DNA from: Adiantum capillus-veneris
Lineage: Eukaryota; Streptophyta; Polypodiopsida; Polypodiales; Pteridaceae
DNA length: 64,000 nt
NCBI GenBank assembly: GCA_014529385.2
Contig: CM043942.1
Coordinates: 31,026,969-31,090,968, forward strand
Reading direction: 5' to 3'
Below are positions 57,250 through 64,000 of the stretch, piece by piece. Under the pieces are notes generated by a model. It worked only from the letters and a program-made list of their open reading frames with translations. It searched no databases and was not told the origin of the DNA. How positions within the stretch are numbered: position 1 is the stretch's first letter; the number at the start of each line of letters is the position of its first letter. Both the position numbers and the translations under genes were made by a program.

Positions 57250-58015
57250 GACTCCCACTTAAAGGAAAATGTGCCACTCGTGGGTCCTACTAGCTAAACT
57301 ACTAGTATGTACGTGAAAATGGTTGAGAGACTCTCCCACTAGCTTGCTCAATTGATCTACATGAAATTGTATTGGCACTAGTGATAGGTGAGAATGCATA
57401 TCCGTGACTAGAGCTACATGAAGATCCTACGGACTACTTTGTATAGTCTACAAAAATCAACTATGCTTCATGCAAGTGTTAGTCATCGTACGAACAACAA
57501 TCCCTGCTGCAAATGATCGCAATGTAGCTGCTAGGTCAGGCTTGGACAGTAGTAGGTCATACATGAGATTCCCAAACACTGACAAAATCTATACAAACCT
57601 AGCTTTCCTAGCATCCCTTACAATATTTACATGCACTGCATCATCAAGACTACTCACCATGTATGGATGTGTCAACTTTGATAGTGGGATGACTACATCC
57701 CTCGCACCCATAGGTGATACTATGTGTCCTGGCACCAACTTATCAACCTCCAACATGAGCATATCAAAGAAATCCATGTCCATAATCTTTACCAGTGTCT
57801 CTAGGGAGCAGACCCGCTCTACCATTTCTTGCACAGACTCTGACAACACCTAATGACTTTCATTAGAGCACTACTTCTCTACCTCTATCTTTGTAGAGTC
57901 TATTGGCACGTCTTGCTTAGCTAAATGCTCTATCTTGTGAGCATAGTGGAGCTCACTTGCGAATAGGACATGTCTCATCTCTCGCTCAACACATGCTAGA
58001 AACAAATCGTCAAGC
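57250..58015 (-). pseudogene. Second copy of the fused copia ORF (spacer plus RT tail)
   Basis: Minus strand: HKIEHLAKQDVPIDSTKIEV, LSESVQEMVERVCSLETLVK, PGHIVSPMGARDVVIPLSKL, then in another frame NLMYDLLLSKPDLAATLRSF, AAGIVVRTMT. This parallels the first copy, where the same kind of spacer leads into GGLMYEMMILRPDIAAVVGAF. The junction of spacer and RT tail is therefore shared by two diverged copies. Stops and a frameshift near 57585 break it. Confidence 0.55.
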
Positions 58016-58017
58016 CT

Positions 58018-58840
58018 TTGCACTTCTATAAGGTTCTAACATGCAATGCTTTTTGTTGGTTGGTATGCATGTTTTTTACCAATCCCATTTACTGCAAGGA
58101 AACCAAGCTTCGATTGATGAAAGGGATTTCAAATGAGAGGGAGGAAGACCTTAGCTATCTATGGTGGCACTACTCCATTCGGCCAAAGACTAGATGCGTA
58201 TTTTCAAAGACACCTAAACATGCAATATCCTCTCACTTTGCCAGGAGTGCATATAAAGCTTGAGTGCAAATGAGTATGTTTATGCTTTTGATCATAAGAT
58301 TTGTCAGCTCTACAAGGTTGTTCTATCTACTTCTCCATTGCAAGCAACAAGATTTCACCAATATTTATCAGAGAGGACCTTCAAGACAACATCCATCATT
58401 GGGCAAGTGTTGTTGGTATCATTAGATGACTACCATTGCATACCAACATTACCGTCATGCTTAGTCAAACTCGAGAAGTAATGCAAGTCTGTGAGCTTCC
58501 ATTAGAGTATATAAGATATATTTCTTTTGAGATGCAACCACAATGTGATAACTCAAGCATGTATGTTATGGAACAATGATTTGATAGGTTTGTTGAACTA
58601 AATATGTAACTTGCAATAGTGACTTATTTAAAATTGTGGTACACTTTAGTAGGTGTATTGACCACTAGCAGTTTTTTAATGTAGATTGCAACTACATCCT
58701 TAAGTTGTGCAACATGAAATATTTATTTTCTTCAAGATACAATGTTCTCACATCAATTTGTCAAGAGTGTTGCTCATATTTGCTCGAAAATTGGCTTCGC
58801 TCGGTCGTTGATTGGAAAGCCTCCCATAGACTATCCAATC
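58018..58840. other. Short open frames without recognised motifs
   Basis: Two plus-strand frames (58018-58263 and 58260-58481) overlap by four bases but show no domain that I know. The rest is AT-rich and non-coding. Confidence 0.35.
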
Positions 58841-58844
58841 TTTT

Positions 58845-59800
58845 TTAATTGACTGACAAAATACTCCTCCTTGTCTTTCTTATCCTTCTTCTTCTTATCT
58901 CACTATGCTTCTTCTTCTTCTTTCCATTATTGCTTTCAACTTCACTATCTAATGACCCTTCTAAATCACTTTCTTCGTCAATTTTTGGCTCACCTTTTAA
59001 CTCTTCTTTTGAAGCAGGGCTCCCTTTGCTTTTACTTTTGGTGTTGGTCATTCAATCCACTTCTTAAACCTTTCAAAAAATATCATGCTAAAATTTCATA
59101 TGTGGGTCTTTCATTGCCTTGTAATCTGCCCACCAAAATTTTGAATTTCTGAGCATAATCTTCCACCAACATATTTTCCTATTTGTTGTCCCTGATTTTC
59201 TTCAAAACATCTGTTGGAGTCTTCTCCTTTTTGAATCTCTATAAAAATGCTACTCTGAGTGCAACATATGTTGCAAAATGTGCAATACCATATTGGCTAA
59301 ACCAACTCATGGATTTTCCTTCCAATGTTGTTGCAAATTGCTACAACTTTATGTCATCACCAAACACAGCCTGATATCCACTAGTTTTCCACTTGGTCTT
59401 AAATTGAGCCACATGACAATCAACATCTTCGCTTGACCTGCCCCTGAATTTGGATGCTTTGACCTTAGGGTTAGGCGGTGGTTGAGCCATTTGGGATAGG
59501 CTAAGGTACTCTCCTATGTCTTTGCCTAGTAGATACCTATAGTGGGTCAAAGAGGAGTCTTCTTCTACTTCTTGTAGATCTTGGCATCAAGAGTAAAGAT
59601 CCCACCAATTGACTCATCTATCTTCCTTTCTAGTGCTTATGAACTCTCGCCTTCCTGGTTCCCAAGTTGCAATTCAGGGACATATGCTTCCGCCGATCCA
59701 TCTATGGCTTGCTCATAGTTGAAGGGATCAATGTTTCTTGCTTGGGCTTGAGACCTAGTATAGTAAACTTGGGATATTATTTGTGGTCTCTCTGACATGC
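58845..59800 (-). pseudogene. Gypsy gag (third gypsy element, minus strand)
   Basis: FRGRSSEDVDCHVAQFKTKW, then QFATTLEGKSMSWFSQYGIA (the LEGKA-x-WF motif of retrotransposon gag), TPTDVLKKIRDNK, VEDYAQKFKILVGRLQGNER, FLKGLRSGLND; an acidic/basic tail follows at 58845-59051 (KKKKKHSEIRRRRIRK). Stops at several points. Confidence 0.7.
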
Positions 59801-59896
59801 ATCATATCCCACTAAAACACAGAAACTGACTCACACAATACTCACACAAAAATACATCAGGCACAACAGACAACAAACACAACGGGATCGCCAAAT

Positions 59897-60660
59897 GTGT
59901 TTTGGTCCTTCAACACATAAATAAATCACTCTAAATAACCTTGTATGGCATGAAATGCACAAAGAGCACCTTACTCATAACAAGAGACTACACATAGACA
60001 ACATTTAGAGTGAATAGAACACATCACAAGTAGCTCATTCATGGTAAAAAAACTAATAGAGATTTGATTTCATAAAGAAGTTACATTTCCCAGAACACAA
60101 CTACATCACTCACACTATTGCTCCCGTAAGGCGCAAACTCATCCCATGAAGTGGCTAACATTAGACAAGTGTAACTACTCAAAATAAGTTATTGGTAAAA
60201 CATCAAATTCTGCAGATCCAACTCAACATATCCAATGGAAAAACTCTGATATAGTAGTTCCAACTTAGCACACAATCCCTAGTTAACAAAACACACTCAA
60301 ACAACTCATAGGTGGTGGCCACACATGGGTAGCACATATGGATTTAAGGAAGGAAAACACAAAAGATCTCATCATCAACCTTGAGCCCACATAGAGGGCA
60401 ACCCCATTCTATAAATGGCTGGAGAATCAAACTCGGCTACATATGTCATAGAGATTTTGGAGTCAAAATTTTGGCATCGACAAGGGATTCACATATAGCT
60501 TTTGGGCGTCAACACCATAGTGGGTGATCTAGTCAAGGGATTTTGGATCTGATCGAGGAGTAGTTGTCTGCATTGGCACTACATGTGAAGACTACTACAT
60601 CTACATGGTCATAGGGGGTCACGTACGTGACCACCACACACAAGCAAACTAGGATTGTTC
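59897..60660 (-). mobile_element. Candidate 5' LTR and PBS of the minus-strand gypsy
   Basis: On the minus strand AAAACACA is followed by TTTGGCGATCCCGTTGTG, a plausible primer-binding site just upstream of gag. On the plus strand the LTR would start TGTGTTTTGG at 59897. Its far end is not found. Confidence 0.4.
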
Positions 60661-60667
60661 ATTCTCC

Positions 60668-60790
60668 ATTGAATATAGGCATGTTGAGCCACTAGAGCTT
60701 GTGCATACTGATGTTTGCGGTCCAGTCTCTCTGGGAGGAGCTGGTTCCTTTGTAATATGTATATTTAACACTACTCAAAAGGTGTGGGTT
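60668..60790 (+). pseudogene. Copia integrase fragment
   Basis: Reads HVEPLELVHTDVCGPVSLGG and a short continuation to TQKVW, the start of the copia integrase core. It faces a related fragment on the opposite strand. Confidence 0.6.
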
Positions 60791-61850
60791 TCCCCCTTGA
60801 GACTTTGTTGTCATAGGATCACATATGACACTATGTACAAGCTCTAGTGGCTGGACACACCTTCTATTCAATGGAAAATATATAGTCCTAGTTTGCTTGC
60901 CATATACCCCCAATGTTCACATAAAGAAAAGTCCCTAAAACTCAACATTGAAAAATAACCCAATTGTGCTAGATTTTTCATTATATTTGTCTCATATGGC
61001 CTATCTGACTATTCCACAATTGAGTAGACGACAACTTGGATATAGAAATGTAGTCATTGTCTCATATATATTTGTCTCATATGGCCTATCTGACTATTCC
61101 ACAATTGAGTAGACGACAACTTGGATATAGAAATGTAGTCATTGTTAACAAAAAACACATGCATGGAGTACAAAGTACCATGATTTTGACCATTGAGAAC
61201 TATAGGATTTCCTTTTTTATCATCCAATATCTATTCCCAAACATTGTAGTGTATCCCAAGTCATCCATATGTCTAATAGAGATGAAACTCTTAGCCAACT
61301 TGAGAACATGTCTCATGTTCTTTGGAATAAATTCCATGCCATTTGGAAGTACTAGCTTTATGTCTTCAAGACCAAAAATCTCAAGCACATGAGAGTTGTG
61401 CAATCTGACTATACCCTGATAGCCCTTTGCATAAGAGGAAAACCACTCTCTATGAGGCATAACATGAAAACTCACACTGGAATCTGTCATCCAATTCTAT
61501 GCATAACTGTCATCTTGTGTGACAAGGACATATGTAGTGAAATTTGAAGTGAGAACCAAAATGTCTAAAGTATGAGTCATCTAAAAAAAATCATAAGTCT
61601 TATGAGACTCAACAACATTTATTTCTTCAAGATTTTGATTGCCCTTTTCATTATTTTTACACTTCTTACCCTTTTGAGACTTTTTCTCTCTTTGTGCAAC
61701 ATGACAATCTTTCTTCACATGCCCTTTCTTATGTCAATAGTAGCACTCAACCTTGATCTTGGATACACGAGATTTACTATGAGAGTTCTTATGATCACTA
61801 GAATTTTCAGGATCATAAGTGCAACCTCTCTCTTAACAATAACTTTGTTA
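60690..61850 (-). pseudogene. Copia gag knuckle, protease and integrase start
   Basis: From 61850 leftwards on the minus strand: CYY(stop)HKKGHVKKDC knuckle, then DSSVSFHVMPHREWFSSYAK (protease, catalytic D-S-G changed to DSSV), IRLHN-type segment, LVLPNGMEFIPKNMRHVLKL, FISIRHMDDLGYTTMFGNRY, and KQTRTIYFPLN, PLELVHSVICDPMTTKSQGG of the integrase start. Several disruptions at 60910-61200. Confidence 0.7.
60984..61144. repeat. 85-bp tandem duplication
   Basis: A unit beginning ATATTTGTCTCATATGGCC at 60984 recurs at 61069 with no difference that I can see; the second copy is slightly shorter. Confidence 0.9.
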
Positions 61851-62840
61851 TGATGACTCCTGAGGAGGTGGAACAAACCAAATACCAAGGGTATTCAATA
61901 AGGGATTGGATATTGGGCCAAGGACCAGAAACTATTCCAAGAGATGAACACCGTGAGAGATCTTCTGAGAGTAATGTTAAGAACCCTGAAACCACCTCAT
62001 CACAAAGAAAGCTGGGTGACACTAAAGCCAGTCTAGGGCTACATGAATCACTATTTCCAACATACTGGTTTGAAGGACTCGAAACAGGACCAACTTCCAG
62101 GGGATCGGGAGTTGAACCAAATAGACATGTCAGACCGGCTGATTTTCAAAAATAGATCAAAAAATACAGTGACCGGGGGATCCATATGACCACTTAGCCA
62201 GTTTTAAGCAAGTTCTAAGAGTATAATGCATATTTGATTTCCATACTCAATTCGAGGGGTTCGGAATGACATTAGAAGGAAAAGCATTAGCATGGTTCCA
62301 AAACATTCCACCAAGGTCAATCATGGACTTGAACACGTTACCTCAAGGATCTGTATAGCTGCTTGTTCCAAAATGGGGATCAAACACAATACGGTAGCTC
62401 AAATCTATAGCTTAAAGCAGAAACAAGGTGAGTCTATTAGGGATTGTGCAACTCAAATGAAACAATACATTACCAGATGCCCAGAGCTAGAGATACATGC
62501 AGAAGAACGACTAGTATCATTGTTTCTAGAGGGATTGCTAAACAAAGAACTTCATGCTATACTGTATAGCAAGAAGCATACAACGCTAGAAGAGTGTGTG
62601 TCAGATGCTATTGACTTAGGAGAAAATTGTGATATTTTCAATGAAGAAGATGTCCCTAAGGATAACCAAAGTGAGAAAACAGCATCCACTAAACCAACAC
62701 AAGTGGGAACGACTGCTGCAGCACCACTTTCAGCCATAGAAGACATGCTCAAAAGGATGAATGACATGGTGAATAAACATGCAAAAAACACCTATGAGAG
62801 GACCAAGACAAGGGATACCTCCACAGGGACAACCAATTAG
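61850..62840 (+). pseudogene. Gypsy G3 gag, capsid part
   Basis: An open frame at 61850-62155 (YSIRDWILGQGPETIPRDEH) is followed by DPYDHLASFKQVLRV, FEGFGMTLEGKALAWFQNI and, after a frameshift, KQKQGESIRDCATQMKQYIT, RCPELEIHAEERLVSLFLEG, LEECVSDAIDLGENCDIF. These are the conserved blocks of plant gypsy gag. Stops at 62155, 62213 and about 62356. Confidence 0.75.
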
Positions 62841-63726
62841 ACCACATAAATGGTGTGCAATCGAGGGTAAATGGACCAACCATGAGACCAATGAGTGCTA
62901 CTACTGACCAAAGTATGATGGGAATGTTCAGTATGTGCTCATGAGGCCATAAGGACAACCCATGTACAGATATCAGCCTAACATGGCACCAATTCAAAGA
63001 CCACCGATGTGTATGGAAAGACCTCAACCCGTGTTGGGTCAACAACCTCCATATCTTGGACATAATGCAGTGGCTGTAAAGCACATGCATTCAGAAGGAA
63101 TCATAGATGAACAAGCACTAGTGCCTGTTACACCCTATGTTGAGCCTAGTCCATCTGCAATAATGGTAGAAGGAGATTGGTATAATTCACATCCACCACC
63201 AATGAAAGAACCTGTGACTTATACCCCACTAGAGCTTGCACCAATGTACTATGTAGCTAATCAAGGTGTCAGACCTCCTATGGTAAGACCCATGATTAAA
63301 CCAAGAACAAGAAACTGTCATAACTGTGGTGCAGATGATCATTGGAAAAATAAATGCCCAGAGCCTGACAAAAACCTCAAGCCAGTTGAAGCTTATTGCA
63401 TACAATGTTGCAAAAAGGGAGGACACTTTCCAGAAGATTGTCCTAACAATCCTTTAAATAAGAATAAAACAATAGTGAACGTAGTCCAAGTGATACCTAG
63501 TAGCTCATCTAAGAGTGAACTGATTGTTCCAATCAAGGTAATCACTAGAGCTCAGGCTAAGAAAAAGAAACATAACTCCTCTAATGATTTGGAGAATAAA
63601 AAAATTTCCTCTCAAAAGACCAAAAGAAGTAGAAGCAAAAGGTATGAGATGAGAAAACAAAAACAAAGGGCTGAAATCAAGAAGAAAGCAAAGAAACTGG
63701 CCAGGACACTTATGGAAAAAAGTTAG
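62841..63726 (+). CDS. Gypsy G3 gag, nucleocapsid part
   Basis: Open frame with a Pro/Met-rich start (MAPIQRPPMCMERPQPVLGQ), two knuckles CHNCGADDHWKNKC (CX2CX4HX4C) and CIQCCKKGGHFPEDC (CX2CX5HX4C, one residue longer than usual), then VPIKVITRAQAKKKKHNSS and a very basic tail (KRSRSKRYEMRKQKQRAEIK). Compared with G2 it has lost the stretch before DWPGHLW; that segment is read in another frame here. It contains the empty site of the Pack element (GGCCAGGAC at 63699-63707). Confidence 0.75.
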
Positions 63727-64000
63727 AAAGATCAATGATGGGAGCCTAACTCTAAAGTCAGCTCCAATAGAGGAAGTTTGGTTAGACAACCTACCTCCTG
63801 AGATGGATATGCATGTACAATCTTTGTATGGGGATTGCGGATCTAAAGCTTCACGAATGTCTAAACCATTGACCTTGAAAACATTACCCTCTTACTTGGG
63901 AGATAACGAAGATGAATCAATAGTGTGTAAGACCACTCAAGTAAAAAGAGCGAAACAGACCCTGGAAGTAGACAACATTCATTCAATCATGTCTACACCC
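63727..64000 (+). mobile_element. Gypsy G3 continuing beyond the window
   Basis: Reads SLTLKSAPIEEVWLDNLPPE, LKTLPSYLGDNEDESIVCKT and TLEVDNIHSIMST in one frame without a stop, parallel to G2 at 40042-40330. Protease should follow outside the window. Confidence 0.75.

Overview
This is a eukaryotic, almost certainly land-plant, nuclear window. It is AT-rich and packed with degenerate Ty1/copia and Ty3/gypsy retrotransposons nested in one another, with very long (AG)n/(CT)n microsatellites and fragments of plant genes that carry GT-AG introns. The gypsy lineages, the odd multi-exon transposon genes and the long GA repeats remind me of a large seed-free plant genome (fern or lycophyte type), but that is an impression I cannot test here. 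I see no tRNA, rRNA, CRISPR array or bacterial-style operon, and no complete single-copy host gene.

Layout. 0-2.3 kb: a compact non-autonomous copia derivative with one long open frame (gag, protease-like, spacer, reverse-transcriptase tail) and two tandem 188-bp LTRs. 2.3-4.2 kb: one end of a TIR element, a broken copia RT and dispersed repeat 'R'. 4.2-12.7 kb: a minus-strand Tat-like gypsy element (G1) with two RNase H regions, split inside RT by a small LTR element (8451-10072) with PBS, polypurine tract and a 5-bp target duplication. 12.7-13.1 kb: R again. 14.4-25.1 kb: a locus that looks like a decayed multi-gene DNA transposon (minus-strand multi-exon genes, an AT palindromic tract, a plus-strand zinc-finger transposase-like pseudogene), interrupted by an LTR/PBS remnant at 15.5-17.6 kb. 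25.2-28.7 kb: minus-strand copia split by repeat 'S'. 30-32.7 kb: plus-strand copia pieces with R inside and a 3' LTR.

32.7-about 53 kb: one plus-strand gypsy element (G2). Its gag is split by a 6.49-kb TIR-bounded element (33544-40032) with a perfect 9-bp target duplication. That element carries fragments of three unrelated plant genes in the same orientation: an OEP16-like pseudogene, the spliced 3' half of an ERD2-like receptor gene, and a DHHC palmitoyltransferase pseudogene. This is a Pack-type gene-capturing transposon, and the related G3 gag at the right edge supplies the empty site. Further along, G2 integrase is split by a solo LTR (44244-44895) with its own 5-bp duplication. Downstream of integrase G2 encodes a second retropepsin-like domain and a Trp/Lys repeat tail, then repeat-rich spacer and another coiled-coil ORF (49.1-51.6 kb).

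53.4-64 kb: S again, another Pack-element end, gypsy gag debris, a second minus-strand copy of the compact copia family, a minus-strand gypsy gag, head-to-head copia fragments, and the 5' half of gypsy G3 running off the right edge.

Most reading frames are broken. The insertion order can be read from frames that are restored when nested elements are removed together with one copy of their target duplications.
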